A stretch of DNA of 64,000 bases, taken from positions 124,356 to 188,355 of the forward strand of contig NZ_QZVS01000095.1 in NCBI RefSeq assembly GCF_003602235.1, in the 5' to 3' direction. The DNA is from Cryobacterium melibiosiphilum. GTDB lineage: Bacteria; Actinomycetota; Actinomycetes; Actinomycetales; Microbacteriaceae. The translations under genes and the position numbers were made by a program. The notes under the pieces are model-generated. The model was not told the DNA's origin. It saw only the letters and a program-made list of their open reading frames with translations, and did not search any database. This document shows, one piece after another, positions 17,901-27,153 of this stretch (positions are counted from its first letter, which is position 1; every line of letters begins with the position of its first letter).

Positions 17901-18966
17901 CCGCGGTGCCGAACACCCGGGCTGCCCCCGGCGACAGGTCGAGCACCGCGAGCTGAACCAGCGCGACGCCGACGGCACTGACCTGGATGACCAGGGCGGT
18001 GCCGTGTTCCGCGGCCAGGGTACGCCCGAAGCGCGGTGCGAGACGGCGCACAATCGGGTGCAGGCCGAGCACGACTGCCGCGACGACCACGCTGCCGAGC
18101 ACCGCCGACCAGGCGCTACCGCCGGCCGATCCGAACAGTCCCGGCGTGAGGGCCAGACCGACGACGGATGCCCACACCCACGTGCGCACGCGCGCCCGAG
18201 CCCCGAGGAACATCAGCCCCGCCGACGTGATCAGCGTGCCCAGCCCGGCGAAGACGAACGGGCTGATGCCGGCCGGGGCCAGCTGCGAGAACGCCCAAAC
18301 GTCGAGCAGTACGAAGACCCCGCCGAGGGCACCGACCGACTCGGCCGAGAACTGCAGTCCGCTGTGGGCGAAGAACCAGGCGCCGCCAAGAAAGACCACC
18401 GTGATCGCGGCGATGATCGTGGTGCGCCCGGCAAAGCTGGTGAGGTCGGGATTCAAGAACGTGAAGACGAGGGCAGCGACGGCGAGAAGCGCGGCGCCGG
18501 CGACGGAGAGCACCGACTGCACGCTCACCTGCGAGCGTGAGTCGGCCGGGGCGGCCGCGATCCCCGCGGCCGCCCACTCGGGAGCGCGATACTGCGGCAC
18601 GCTCGGGAGCACAGCCGCCGATCCCGCTTCCGATCCGACAGCCGATCCGACAGCCGATCCGACAGCCGATCCCGCAGCTGAGCCGGCTGGCACGCAACCC
18701 GGGGTGGGCATCGCGACCGAATCCACGGGGTCGCCCCACGCGGCGGGACCGGGAATGGTGGGCAGCCGGGCGATGATGTGCTGGCGTGCGTCCAAGGCAT
18801 CCGCTGCCTGAGACGATGCCGCGGTCAGTTCGACAGCGACCGATCCGCTGAGATCGGCACCGCACGCGCGGCACCAGCCAGGTCGCTGCAGTTCGGCGTC
18901 GCAGCGCGGGCAGAGACGCGCATCGACGAGATACCGCACCGCACTGTCACTCCAGGTTTTGCCCAT
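14911..18966 (-). CDS. Giant SCO7613-like polytopic membrane protein
   Basis: A 1351-residue protein. Residues ~12-40 form a zinc-ribbon (CPRCDAELQ...CRACGADL). A linker with Gly-Ser-Ala repeats follows at ~105-125, and the remainder is almost entirely hydrophobic segments, probably 30 or more membrane helices. It resembles actinobacterial SCO7613-C-terminal-domain membrane proteins of unknown function. It stands alone on the minus strand. Two regions contain tandem duplications (GSAVGSAVGSAVGS near residue 110; NSGVGLNSGVGL near residue 405). Nothing in the sequence shows a transport or enzymatic motif. Confidence 0.75.
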   Translation of the reverse strand: MGKTWSDSAVRYLVDARLCPRCDAELQRPGWCRACGADLSGSVAVELTAASSQAADALDARQHIIARLPTIPGPAAWGDPVDSVAMPTPGCVPAGSAAGSAVGSAVGSAVGSEAGSAAVLPSVPQYRAPEWAAAGIAAAPADSRSQVSVQSVLSVAGAALLAVAALVFTFLNPDLTSFAGRTTIIAAITVVFLGGAWFFAHSGLQFSAESVGALGGVFVLLDVWAFSQLAPAGISPFVFAGLGTLITSAGLMFLGARARVRTWVWASVVGLALTPGLFGSAGGSAWSAVLGSVVVAAVVLGLHPIVRRLAPRFGRTLAAEHGTALVIQVSAVGVALVQLAVLDLSPGAARVFGTAGILVCLAVVTALGSRNGLPRFWSFVSGAFAVAAIGLLPVSLNSGVGLNSGVGLANSGEWIVALAPLFAGAALMALTALGVTTRGNAVAASRRSLRLGAGLMALLAAVPALFLAGLQLVSPIFTLLVGFETRDPDSFIVSPLLGLAALGGVSASAATLWALSLVADQAPLADEAPVAEGASVGGRLALRGRSLAALMLVLLTVAGWNGFDRPVQAMVGLGLAVLVCAVLVWVPRVAQAPTALRRPLVIGAHALLLFAATVGWIRPEASVWVGAAAVLVLVAVAHTRPGSTRPWYFGIGYAYALVVFATALDLAPLESIAVLCLTTTLALLVALAATLTTWLSPRSWYAALIVTAVPFLIGVVGVLLERSGWTALSTGVAFALAFTLVTSRRPGMTLLLRSAAAALLVPALAVVIVCLGAQLPMSGSPIVLPIVAALVAVTIPMASLIAQGLARSGLSIAEADAARRWIELSAGATGVLTILLALVRVAAGLETTFVVLVILGAGAAASALTIHHRYAWWAAAASWTGALWCVWAIQGVDVLEPYLLPPALAAIIVGALLTHRGRDGEALYTTGLLVAVVPSLAVLAVGSVSAGSTEVTTSWRSYALLGGALLLVVLGRVVLGRIVSRHPLPAQLTADHLPAGQTDNDAQDADERSTAQRVAARTVAAPPDGPRYESLRGLRAPTLWVATIAAAAGAVQAVRWGLGVDPLDLAADALVMVPVLGISLLAMLLAVGAGFVLQGAPSRWRYAAATAFLVVGPITAIRHDPFSIITLMALTLALLGFMLITVWLARSVTVSLPPAGFIFALAWCTAVAGWSERELRVEAWSLPLGVALLLAGILVLQRAPQGAAATGPSRPVASRGARWVSRWTAWTAWPTGFSGSWRLLTPGLVVIFLPSVLATGTDPLTWRAIMVMGLALAAIVIGSVRRLAAPFVLSLAVLPIEIIVVFLVQIGRTINPLLWWIALAVAGAVLLVIAITSERKGSAGTGVAARLRDLT
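17744..17779. repeat. 18-bp tandem duplication in giant membrane protein gene
   Basis: Two exact copies of AGCCCGACGCCACTGTTC, in frame, giving the repeated NSGVGL stretch. Confidence 0.85.
18631..18678. repeat. 12-bp tandem repeat in giant membrane protein gene
   Basis: Three exact copies of CGATCCGACAGC are followed by one near copy, and another near copy precedes them. They encode the Gly-Ser-Ala-Val linker between the zinc ribbon and the membrane part. Confidence 0.85.
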
Positions 18967-19016
18967 GCGGGCAGTCTAGGGGCGACCGATCCCCGGGAAG
19001 AGCGACCAGGGAGCGA

Positions 19017-19322
19017 CTAGAAGAGCGACCCGATCGACCGCAGCAGCACGAGCGCGATGGCACCGATCGAGAGCCCCAGCGCCGCGAGCACGAGCCCCCG
19101 GCCGCGCGCCCGCACCGGAATCACCCGGTACGCCTGCATCGTGAAGGTCAGGCCGATCACGGCGACGATGATGGCGGGAAACGGAAAGACGACCGCGAGC
19201 ACAAACCCGGCGGCCGACAGCCAGAATCCCGGCGCCCGGCCGGGCGTCCTGGTGTAGTCCGCCCGGGGCTTGCCGAGGTTGAAGAGGTTGTTGCCGTCCA
19301 TGTTCGCGCGGGGGTCGTTCAC
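19017..19322 (-). CDS. Small membrane protein, DUF4190-like
   Basis: A 101-residue protein: a polar N-terminal third, then a hydrophobic pair of segments (PGFWLSAAGFVLAVVFPFPA, IIVAVIGLTFTM) and a further C-terminal helix. The pattern is that of DUF4190-type actinobacterial membrane proteins of unknown function. It ends 50 bases from the giant membrane protein gene on the same strand, so the two may be co-transcribed. ATG 19301 (MDGNNLF) is an alternative start. Confidence 0.65.
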   Translation of the reverse strand: MNDPRANMDGNNLFNLGKPRADYTRTPGRAPGFWLSAAGFVLAVVFPFPAIIVAVIGLTFTMQAYRVIPVRARGRGLVLAALGLSIGAIALVLLRSIGSLF

Positions 19323-19477
19323 CGTGGATCCTCCAGAAAAGTCGTTGTGACAGTCTCACACACCCGGCCCAGACACCCGCCTCACACCCGGGTCAGGGCG
19401 GGGCTGGCGGCCGACCCGGGAAGGCCGCGCCCATTCGTCGGTTAAAGTTAATCCTTTGGCGGGAAAGGAACAACTGA

Positions 19478-21040
19478 GTGAGTGACATTGCGGCCGAATT
19501 GGCGCGGGTGCGCGAGGCCTTCGACAAACCCACCCTGCGCCTGCTGGACCGCAAGTGGGCTCCGTTCGTGCTCGCCGTCTTCAAGAGTTCCTTCAGCCGG
19601 GACCGCCGCAGCGTGCAGGCCGACCTTCTGCACACCCAGGTGGATGCCTACCTCGCCGACCTGCGCAGTGTCGGCAGCGAGGTGCCCGGCAAGAACGGCC
19701 GTGCCCTGTGCGTGCAGTGGATGAACGACCTCTGGCTGTACCGCGAAATGGGGGACACCAGCGCGGCCAAAGGTGGGAATACCAGCGGGAATACCAGCGA
19801 GGAATTCTACTCCCTCACCTCTCATGCCCTCGAAGCGCTGTTGCTGGTCGATGGGCTCGCCCGTGACCGTGCGCTGATCAGCGAGTCCCGCCTCACGACC
19901 ATCGTCGACACCGCGAGGCACCGCGCGACGCAGGCGAACCCGGATCGGCAGGAACGCATCCGTCGCCTCGACCAGGAGATCGCCGAGAAGCAGAGCGAAC
20001 GGGATCGACTGGATGCCGGCGGCGAGGTCGCGAGCGCCTCCAATGAGCAGATGCTCGAGGGCTACGCTAACCTCATCGACCTGATCAACCAGCTGCCGAG
20101 CGACTTCAAACGGGTCGAAGAGTCCGTCGCGGGCATGCATCGGCAGATCATCAACGACTTCCGCGGTGAGGAACGCCCGATCAGCGAGGTGCTCGACGAC
20201 TACCTCGCCAAGACGGATGCCCTCATGACCTCCACCAAGGAGGGCCGCGCCTTCGAGGGCGCCTTCGCCCTGCTGCGTAACGACACCCTCATGCGGGGGC
20301 TCAAGAACGACCTCGAAACGATCCTGCTGCATCCCTTCGCGCTCGAGCTGAGCGGCAGCGACCGCCGCAGCTTCATGGGCACCGTCGGCCTGATCCGCAA
20401 GGGCATCGACGACGTGCTCACCCAGCGCAACGGCCTCAGCACGACCCTGCGCGAACACATCGTCAACCACGACGTCGTGAAAGACCGCGAACTCGAGCGG
20501 ATGCTGCGGGACATCAACAAAGAACTGGCCGTCTGGATGCAGACGGCCGGCCCGCGCTCGACCGTCACCGCCGAGCTCATGCCGGGCACCCTCGACGTGG
20601 AACACCTGCAGGAACGGTTCTACGACCCGATGGCCCACCTCGCGCCGCCGGAGCTCGACGACGTGATGGGTGACGCGCCCGAACCGCCGAGCCTCGACGC
20701 GATGCGCCAGCAGGGCGGCCCGCTGCTCGCGGAGATGCGCGACGCCCTGGTGAGCGCTTTCAGCAGCGGGGATGCGGCATCCGTCGGTGCCGCGTTCAAC
20801 GCCCTCGAGGTAACACTGCGACGCCCGGTCGAGATCCTGGGCATGCTGCAGATCGCGACCCAGGTCGACGCGGTGCACCGGGCCGAGGCCGTGGAGAGCT
20901 TCGAGACCGTGCGGCCCGACGGCAGCGTGCGCAGCTTCACGGTGCCGCGCATCATGCTGACGGATGCCGAAACGGCCGCCCTGGCTGCGCTGCCCTACGG
21001 CGCCAGTGAGCCAGACCTGACTTTTGACCGGAATGAGTAG
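19478..21040 (+). CDS. jetA: Wadjet JetA-like protein (DUF3375), kleisin-type subunit
   Basis: A 520-residue DUF3375 protein ([26 protein letters not shown] near the start). In type I Wadjet systems JetA is the kleisin-like subunit that joins JetB and the SMC-like JetC into a DNA-loop-extruding condensin that recognises small circular DNA. The middle of the protein (~140-260) is rich in charged helices. A small GNTSGNTS duplication lies near residue 105. The GTG start at 19478 has a strong GGAAAGGA ribosome-binding site. It overlaps jetB by 8 bases, so the three genes form a tightly coupled operon. Confidence 0.88.
   Translation: MSDIAAELARVREAFDKPTLRLLDRKWAPFVLAVFKSSFSRDRRSVQADLLHTQVDAYLADLRSVGSEVPGKNGRALCVQWMNDLWLYREMGDTSAAKGGNTSGNTSEEFYSLTSHALEALLLVDGLARDRALISESRLTTIVDTARHRATQANPDRQERIRRLDQEIAEKQSERDRLDAGGEVASASNEQMLEGYANLIDLINQLPSDFKRVEESVAGMHRQIINDFRGEERPISEVLDDYLAKTDALMTSTKEGRAFEGAFALLRNDTLMRGLKNDLETILLHPFALELSGSDRRSFMGTVGLIRKGIDDVLTQRNGLSTTLREHIVNHDVVKDRELERMLRDINKELAVWMQTAGPRSTVTAELMPGTLDVEHLQERFYDPMAHLAPPELDDVMGDAPEPPSLDAMRQQGGPLLAEMRDALVSAFSSGDAASVGAAFNALEVTLRRPVEILGMLQIATQVDAVHRAEAVESFETVRPDGSVRSFTVPRIMLTDAETAALAALPYGASEPDLTFDRNE
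19775..19798. repeat. 12-bp tandem duplication in jetA
   Basis: Two exact copies of GGGAATACCAGC, in frame, encoding GNTSGNTS. Confidence 0.8.
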
Positions 21041-21782
21041 CAGCATGAGTGACACCGAAACCGATGACCGGACCGCAGGGGCCGGTGACACCTCCAGTGT
21101 TGAACGCGACCCGGCCAGCTTCTCGCTGTTCGAGGGCGATGAGGGCGGGCTCAGCATCGAGCAGCGTCGCACCCTCGTGCTGCTGCTGAAGTACCGCTAC
21201 ATTTCGGCGGCGCTGCAACCGGCCGAATGGCAGACCCTGCTGGCGTCGCAGAGTCTGCTGCGCTCGCGCCTGAACGATGTCTTCCTCGACCTGCACGTCG
21301 ACCTGCACTACGAGGTCGCCTTCAAACGCCAGGCCGTCGCCGAGGGAGGGGACCGGTTCCCCACGCTGCTGCACGATGTGGCGTACACGCGGGAGGAGAC
21401 AATCCTGCTCGTGCTGCTGCGGCAGCGGTTCCGCAGCGAGCGGGCCAGTGGCCAGGAGATCGTGCTCGTCGACCGCGACAACCTGGTCGAGAACGTGGCG
21501 CACTTTCGCCCGGAACACGCAACCGACCGCTCCGGCGACGCCCGCCGGGCCATGGCCGCCGTCGAGAGCCTGGCCAAGGCGCGGGTGTTGCTGAAAACCA
21601 GCGATGCCGACCGGTTTCGGGTGTCGGCCGTGATCGAGGTGCTGCTACCGGTCGAACGTCTGGGGGAGCTGCTCGAGTGGCTCGTCAGCCAGAACGACAG
21701 CACGCCCACCAACGAGAACACCCGCACCACCGACACCACGAGCACCGCCCTGCCCGCCATCTGGAGCCCCGCCCATGACTGA
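21033..21782 (+). CDS. jetB: Wadjet JetB-like protein (DUF4194), KITE-type subunit
   Basis: A DUF4194 protein of about 249 residues with winged-helix-like content ([32 protein letters not shown]). JetB/MksE proteins dimerise and bind the kleisin subunit of the condensin. The start is uncertain: ATG 21033 overlaps the jetA stop, ATG 21045 is possible, and the frame extends to TTG 21024. The C-terminal tail is Thr-rich (TTDTTSTA). Its last 8 bases overlap jetC, which supports translational coupling. Confidence 0.85.
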   Translation: MSSSMSDTETDDRTAGAGDTSSVERDPASFSLFEGDEGGLSIEQRRTLVLLLKYRYISAALQPAEWQTLLASQSLLRSRLNDVFLDLHVDLHYEVAFKRQAVAEGGDRFPTLLHDVAYTREETILLVLLRQRFRSERASGQEIVLVDRDNLVENVAHFRPEHATDRSGDARRAMAAVESLAKARVLLKTSDADRFRVSAVIEVLLPVERLGELLEWLVSQNDSTPTNENTRTTDTTSTALPAIWSPAHD

Positions 21783-24700
21783 TTCGCCCCTCTTCTACAT
21801 TGACGGCTCGACCGAGGGCACCACGCAGTGGAAGGCCGAGTCCTTCCAGATGGTTAACTGGGGCGGCTTCCAGGGCCACCACGAGATCGCCTTCGCGCCG
21901 ACGGCAACACTGGTCTCCGGGGCGTCCGGAACCGGCAAGAGCAGCCTGCTCGACGCCTACCTCGCGCTCATGATGCCCTCCGACACCCCCTTCAACGGCG
22001 CCAGCAATGATGCCGGCTCCGGGCGCGCGCGCAGCGTGGACCAGCGCAACCTGATGACCTACCTCCGCGGCAAGACCGACTCGAGCCGCGAAGCCGGAAC
22101 CGGCGCGCTGCAGGACCAGGTCTTGCGCGGATCACAGGAGGCCACCTGGGGCGCGGTCGCGATGACGTTCATCGACGACAACAACCGCCGTTTCACGGTT
22201 TTGCGGGCCTACTTCGTGCCGCGCGGCGCGAGCAAGTTCGCCGACCTGTCGATGAAGATGGCGACCATCGACGGGCGCCTCGACCTGCGCGACCTCGCCG
22301 AGGTCACCGAGAGCCGCTTCGACAAGCGCGCCCTCAAGACCCGGTTTCCCGAGCTCGACATCTTCGACACCTATGCCGCGTTCGCGCAGACCCTCTACAC
22401 CCGGCTCGGGATCGGCGCCAACGGTGAGGGCGGCAAAGCCCTGCGCTTGCTCGCCCGCATCCAGGCCGGTCAGCAGGTCAAGACCGTTGACGGCCTCTAC
22501 AAGTCGATGGTGCTCGAAGAACCCGCCACCTTTGCCGCCGCCGACAAGGCCGTCGCGCACTTCGAAGACCTCGAGCGCTCCTACCGGGCCATGGTCACCG
22601 AGGCCCAGAAAGCGCAGGTGCTCGAACGCATCCCGGCCCTGCACCGCGACTTTCAGGCCGCCAGTCTGAAGGCCGACCTGATCGACACGTTCGGCGTGCA
22701 CCGCCCCGGCGACACCCCCTTCGTGCTGTGGACGCTGCTCACCGAACGCGCCCTGCTCGACGGCGCCGCCGACCTGAACGGTGCCGAGCGGCGCGGCAAC
22801 CTCGTCGAGCTCACCCGGGCCCGCGACGCCGAAACCGCTCTCAAGGCCCGCGTCGCCGCGGTGCAGCACCAGCAGCGTGACAACGGCGGTGACGTGCTCG
22901 CGAGCCTCGCCAACGACCTCGAGCAGCTGACCCACCAGCGCGACGACATCCGCGCCGAACGCGCCACCTTCGACAGCCGGATCAGCCTGCTCGAGACCGA
23001 GATCTCCGGTCAGCCCGAGTTTCTCGCCGCCCAAACCGCCGCGGCCGGCTTTCTCGGCACCTTCGCGCAGGCAGCGGATGCCCTCGACAGCGACCGCGCG
23101 ACCCTGCAGCGCACCGCGTATCCGGTCGAGGAACAGATCCGCACCCTCAAGCAGGAGCAGGCCTTCCTCGCCGGGCGCGCCAGCCTGGTGCCGCAGCACC
23201 TGCACAACGCGCGGCTGATGATCGCCGAGGCCGCCGGGATCCCCGCCGATGAGCTGCCCTTCGTGGCCGAACTCATCGACCTCGCGGCCGACGAGGAGCA
23301 GTGGCGCCAGGCGGCCGAGGTCACCCTCGCCTCCGTCGTGCGGGTGATGCTCGTCGACGAGACCAAACTCGCCGCGCTCAGCCAGGCCATCGACCCGCTG
23401 CGTATCCCGGTGCGCATCCACTTTGAAGGCGTCGCGCTGCGCGACTACGAACCGATCGCCGGTGATGCCCGCTACGTCTCCGGCAAGCTCACCTTCGTCG
23501 ACTCGCCGTTCAGCGGCTGGGTCCGGGAGCGCGTGCAGGCCGGCAACCTCGACGCGCTCTGCGTCGACACCCCCGCCGAGCTGGTCGGCGACGGCCCCCG
23601 AGTCACGCCGAGCGGGCAGACCCGCAACGGCGCCCGCGGCGCGCACGGCTGGAACCAGGACCAGAAGTCGATCATCGGATACTCCAGTCGGGCCCGGCTG
23701 GATGACATTGTCGCCGAGCTCGCCGAGCGCACGGCGACGGCGAATGCGGTGGCGGGGGAGGCATCCGCTGTCTCCGATCAGATCGGTGATCTGCGCGCTC
23801 GCAAGGCGGCCCACCAGTTCGTGGCGGATGCCGCTTGGCTCGCGATCGACGTGGCCGCCGCCGAGGCGAAAATCGCCGACAAGCAGGCAGAGCAGGAGCG
23901 CGTTCTCGCCGGCAGCGACGTGCTGCGTGCCCTGAAAGACGAGGAGGCGCGTCTGGTCGACGAGCTGGAGAGTGCCCAGAAGCTCAAGCACTCCACCGAT
24001 CAGCAGGCGGTGCGGCTCGGCGCCGAGCAGAGTGGAATCGTGGACGACCAGGACGTTGTCACCGATCGGCTCGACCGCATCGAACGGGACGAGACCGTCG
24101 TCTTGACGGCGGACCACGCCGCGCACCTCGACGCCCAGTTCGCCCTTGTCGGCGACCAGCACGACCTGGCCGCGTTTGCCGGCGGGGTGAAGCGGCTGCG
24201 GGAACGCCTGACGGAGCAGTCCGCGCAGGACCGCGGCGCCGCCACGAGCGCCCGCGATTCGCTGCTGCGCATCTTCGAGACGTTCCAGAGCCGCTGGCCC
24301 GACCCGAACATCGGGGTGGGCCTGGAGTCGTTCCCGAGCTACAACGACATCCTCGACGCCGTCTACACTCTCGGCCTGCACGAGCGGCGCCAGGAATGGA
24401 AGCGGCGCCTCGCAGCGTGGAGCGGCCAAGACCTCGTGCCGCTCGCCGGGGCGTTCACCACGGCGATCGAGGAGATCGAAGACCGCTTGCGGCCGATCAA
24501 CGAGATCCTCACGACGCTGCCGTTCGGCGCGGGCCGCGACCGACTGAAGATCGCGCTGCGCCGGCTGCACCGCGACGACGCGACCGCTTTTCGCCGGGAG
24601 CTCAAGCTGCTCTCCTCGGGCGCAACGGAACTCTTCACCGACGAACAGACCGAGAACCGCTTCACCCGGCTGCGGGCCTTCATGGCGCTCATTCGCAAGC

Positions 24701-25173
24701 CTGACGGCGGCGAGGTTCGACGTGATGCGCAGCGCGACCTGCTGCTCGACGTGCGCAAGCACGTCGAGATCACGGCCGTGCGCCTGACGCCCGAGGGCGT
24801 GGAGGTCAGTACCTATTCCTCGCTCGGCGGCAAGAGCGGTGGCGAATCGCAGGAGCTCGTGGCGTTCGTCGTGGGTGCTGCGCTGCGTTTCCAGCTCGGC
24901 GACGAGAGTCGCACCCGGCCGCGGTTCGCCCCGGTGTTCCTCGACGAGGGCTTCGTGAAGTCCGACGCCGAGTTCGCCGGTCGGGCCGTGGCGGCCTGGA
25001 AGGGGCTCGGGTTCCAGCTCATCGTCGGTGCCCCGCTCGACAAGGTCACCGCGCTCGAACCGCACATGGACCTCGTGCTGTCGATGACGAAGAACAACGC
25101 CACCGGCTACTCCTACATCACGCCGCTCTCCACCCCCGAGCCGAGCCCTGTGTCGACCCCCATTCACGCCTAG
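21775..25173 (+). CDS. jetC: Wadjet JetC-like SMC ATPase (SbcC/MukB type)
   Basis: A 1132-residue SMC-like ATPase. Walker A GASGTGKS is at residues 49-56. Two long coiled-coil regions (~250-480 and ~640-800) flank a hinge-like middle. The C-terminal head has the signature GGKSGGES (1018-1025) and Walker B FLDE (1055-1058). All ATPase motifs are intact, so the motor should work. JetC extrudes DNA loops; in a full Wadjet system JetD then cuts small circular DNA. Here no jetD follows: the TAG stop lies within a CTAG shared with the stop of the convergent dehydrogenase gene. Confidence 0.9.
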   Translation: MTDSPLFYIDGSTEGTTQWKAESFQMVNWGGFQGHHEIAFAPTATLVSGASGTGKSSLLDAYLALMMPSDTPFNGASNDAGSGRARSVDQRNLMTYLRGKTDSSREAGTGALQDQVLRGSQEATWGAVAMTFIDDNNRRFTVLRAYFVPRGASKFADLSMKMATIDGRLDLRDLAEVTESRFDKRALKTRFPELDIFDTYAAFAQTLYTRLGIGANGEGGKALRLLARIQAGQQVKTVDGLYKSMVLEEPATFAAADKAVAHFEDLERSYRAMVTEAQKAQVLERIPALHRDFQAASLKADLIDTFGVHRPGDTPFVLWTLLTERALLDGAADLNGAERRGNLVELTRARDAETALKARVAAVQHQQRDNGGDVLASLANDLEQLTHQRDDIRAERATFDSRISLLETEISGQPEFLAAQTAAAGFLGTFAQAADALDSDRATLQRTAYPVEEQIRTLKQEQAFLAGRASLVPQHLHNARLMIAEAAGIPADELPFVAELIDLAADEEQWRQAAEVTLASVVRVMLVDETKLAALSQAIDPLRIPVRIHFEGVALRDYEPIAGDARYVSGKLTFVDSPFSGWVRERVQAGNLDALCVDTPAELVGDGPRVTPSGQTRNGARGAHGWNQDQKSIIGYSSRARLDDIVAELAERTATANAVAGEASAVSDQIGDLRARKAAHQFVADAAWLAIDVAAAEAKIADKQAEQERVLAGSDVLRALKDEEARLVDELESAQKLKHSTDQQAVRLGAEQSGIVDDQDVVTDRLDRIERDETVVLTADHAAHLDAQFALVGDQHDLAAFAGGVKRLRERLTEQSAQDRGAATSARDSLLRIFETFQSRWPDPNIGVGLESFPSYNDILDAVYTLGLHERRQEWKRRLAAWSGQDLVPLAGAFTTAIEEIEDRLRPINEILTTLPFGAGRDRLKIALRRLHRDDATAFRRELKLLSSGATELFTDEQTENRFTRLRAFMALIRKPDGGEVRRDAQRDLLLDVRKHVEITAVRLTPEGVEVSTYSSLGGKSGGESQELVAFVVGAALRFQLGDESRTRPRFAPVFLDEGFVKSDAEFAGRAVAAWKGLGFQLIVGAPLDKVTALEPHMDLVLSMTKNNATGYSYITPLSTPEPSPVSTPIHA

Positions 25174-26189
25174 TCGTTCACGGTGAGCACGATCTTGCCG
25201 CGGGTCTGCTCCTCGGTCAGGTAGCGCAGGGCCGCGGCGGCCTCGGCGAGCGGATACGTGCGGTCGACCACCGGGGTCAGGTCGCCGGCTGCGACCATCT
25301 CGGTGACCACCGCGAAGCGGTCGTTGGGAGCGCCGGCGCCGCGCAGCCCGGGAAGCTGCTTCACGAACAGGCTGCGCACCATCAGGGGGAAAAACCTGCC
25401 GAGGCTGCCCATCCACTTGTGGCCGGTGGCCCCGTAGTGGTCGTGGCCCACGAGCACATAGGTGCCGGTCGGAGCGAGCACCCGGCGGCAGATCGAAAAC
25501 GGATGGTTGCCGGCTATATCGAGGATGAGGTCGTACGGTATCCCGACGTTCTCCTGCGTGTAGTCCACCAAGGTGTAATCGACCACGCGGTCCGCGCCGA
25601 TCGCCCGCAGCATGTCCAGCTTGTCGGTGCTGTCCACTGCCGTCACGTGCGCGCCGAAAGCGTGCGCAAGCTGCACCGCGAAGGTACCGACCGCACCGCC
25701 GGCGCCGTTGATGAGTACCCGCTGTCCACGCTGGATGCGGCCCTCATCGCGCAGGCAGCCGAGGGCGATGCTGGCCGAGGTGGGCACGGCAGCCGCCTGC
25801 TCGAAACTCAGCCGGGCCGGCATCGGCGCGAGGCGCTTGGCCGACACGGCCACGTATTCGGCGAAGGCTCCGCCGTTGTGCCACTGGTTCACCCCGACAC
25901 ACTCGCCGTAGACGGCGTCACCGGGGTGGAATTCGGTCACGTAGGGGCCGACGGATTCGACGACCCCTGCAACATCCGTTCCCGGAATCGCGGTCTTCGG
26001 CCGCCGCACTCCCGAGCCCATGAACCGCAGCGCGTAGGGTTCGCCGCGCACCGCGTGCCAGACATCGGCGTGAACGGATGTCGCCCGCACCTTCACGAGC
26101 ACCTCGCCGTCGCCGGCGGTCGGCTTGGGCACCTCGCGTAGCGTGAGCACGTCGAGCGGGCCGTAGGTGTCCTGCACAATCGCCTTCAT
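25170..26189 (-). CDS. NAD(P)-dependent alcohol dehydrogenase/quinone reductase-like protein
   Basis: A 339-residue medium-chain dehydrogenase/reductase. The N-terminal GroES-like fold (MKAIVQDTYGPLDVL) is followed by the NAD(P)-binding motif INGAGGAVGTFAVQLA. The usual catalytic-zinc cysteine and histidine pattern is absent, which fits the quinone-oxidoreductase-like subgroup. Start ATG 26189 is preferred over the 16-residue extension from 26237. The stop codon overlaps the jetC stop on the other strand. It is divergent from the GntR regulator gene, which may control it. Confidence 0.78.
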   Translation of the reverse strand: MKAIVQDTYGPLDVLTLREVPKPTAGDGEVLVKVRATSVHADVWHAVRGEPYALRFMGSGVRRPKTAIPGTDVAGVVESVGPYVTEFHPGDAVYGECVGVNQWHNGGAFAEYVAVSAKRLAPMPARLSFEQAAAVPTSASIALGCLRDEGRIQRGQRVLINGAGGAVGTFAVQLAHAFGAHVTAVDSTDKLDMLRAIGADRVVDYTLVDYTQENVGIPYDLILDIAGNHPFSICRRVLAPTGTYVLVGHDHYGATGHKWMGSLGRFFPLMVRSLFVKQLPGLRGAGAPNDRFAVVTEMVAAGDLTPVVDRTYPLAEAAAALRYLTEEQTRGKIVLTVND

Positions 26190-26260
26190 CGTGGTCTCCT
26201 GCTCCGTCGCGGGTCGCGCTCTCGCGTTCTGGGGCACAGGATACGCCCGGGCTCCCCGTC

Positions 26261-26298
26261 AGTGGCCGAGCCCAATTGCAGTGACCGAGTCCAATTGC
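26261..26298. promoter_or_regulatory. 19-bp adjacent direct repeat in divergent promoter region
   Basis: AGTGGCCGAGCCCAATTGC is followed immediately by AGTGACCGAGTCCAATTGC (two mismatches). It lies between the divergent dehydrogenase and GntR genes, 34 bases before the GntR start. It could be a paired binding site or simply a tandem duplication; each unit contains a CAATTG palindrome. Confidence 0.5.
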
Positions 26299-26331
26299 GC
26301 AAATCACGTTGCGCGGTGAAAGAATTCGCCC

Positions 26332-27024
26332 ATGACCGATCACAATTCCCTCCGGGCACCCATGCTCAAACGCAAGGTTCTCGCCGACTACGTTTACGAG
26401 GAGATCCTGTCGTCGCTGATCGACGGCCGCCGCGAACCGGCCGGCACCATCAGTATCGACGGATTGGCGAGGGAACTCAACGTGTCGCAGACGCCCGTTC
26501 GCGAAGCTCTGGCGAGGCTTGAGCACACCGGCATGGTGCGGCGCGTCGCACTCAAGGGCTACACCGTCGCGCCGCTGTCGACCGCCGCCGAACTCGCTCA
26601 GCTCGTGGATGCCCGCCTCGTCATTGAACCCACGAACGCGGAGTGGGCCTGCAGCCGTGCCACCGCCGAACTCTGCGATGCCCTGCGCGAAACCATTGAA
26701 CGCCTCGGTGCCTCGCACACCGGAGCGACGTACGCGGAATTTCGCGACTATTGGAAAGCCGACGAGGATTTTCACCGCATCATCGCCGAGAACGCCGACA
26801 ACCCGTTTGTGCTTGCCGCCTATAAGACCCTGGGCGGGCAGATCCAGCGGTTCAGGTACTTCGCCGGCATGGGCGTGACGGATGCCGAGAGCGCGATTCT
26901 CGAGCACACCGCCATTCTCCAGGCGTTCCTCGACCGCAAGCCCGAGCGGGCGCGGGAAGCCATGGTTGAGCACCTGCAGGGCGTCAAGTCGAGGTCGGTG
27001 CGGGACAGCGGCGGAACGGCGTAG
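26332..27024 (+). CDS. GntR-family regulator with FCD domain
   Basis: A 230-residue regulator. Residues ~15-80 hold the winged helix-turn-helix (LARELNVSQTPVREALARLE) and residues ~90-220 the all-helical FCD effector domain, with candidate metal or ligand residues in EDFHRIIAEN and LEHTAILQA. FCD regulators usually repress sugar-acid or organic-acid catabolic genes. The sugar-acid-type cluster starts 129 bases downstream on the same strand, so this is the likely pathway regulator. Confidence 0.85.
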   Translation: MTDHNSLRAPMLKRKVLADYVYEEILSSLIDGRREPAGTISIDGLARELNVSQTPVREALARLEHTGMVRRVALKGYTVAPLSTAAELAQLVDARLVIEPTNAEWACSRATAELCDALRETIERLGASHTGATYAEFRDYWKADEDFHRIIAENADNPFVLAAYKTLGGQIQRFRYFAGMGVTDAESAILEHTAILQAFLDRKPERAREAMVEHLQGVKSRSVRDSGGTA

Positions 27025-27111
27025 TTCCGGCGCAACCCCGGTGTGACGTTCTGCCGACGGCCGTTGGGCACCTCCAAGCCGTCGCTCAGATTTGACAAGC
27101 GTCTGTGAATC

Positions 27112-27138
27112 GTAGATCCTATAGGAAATACGATCTAC
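27112..27138. promoter_or_regulatory. Candidate operator for the GntR regulator
   Basis: GTAGATC (27112-27118) and GATCTAC (27132-27138) are perfect inverted arms, and the perfect palindrome TCCTATAGGA (27117-27126) lies between them. A TTGACA-like -35 element sits just upstream at 27092-27097, so a bound repressor would cover the promoter of the sugar-acid cluster. Confidence 0.5.
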
Positions 27139-27153
27139 ACGACGGAGTGATGT

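Noticed and set aside
19448-21172. A 574-residue minus-strand frame opposite jetA
   Set aside because: The plus strand has a good ribosome-binding site and the DUF3375 sequence; the minus frame has no recognisable domain.
22132-25416. A 1094-residue open frame on the minus strand across jetC
   Set aside because: It is antisense to a clearly conserved SMC ATPase, shows Arg/Gly-rich shadow composition and matches no family pattern; long antisense frames are common at this GC content.
25170-26189. A degraded jetD in the gene after jetC
   Set aside because: The gene is on the opposite strand and is a complete medium-chain dehydrogenase with a nucleotide-binding motif.
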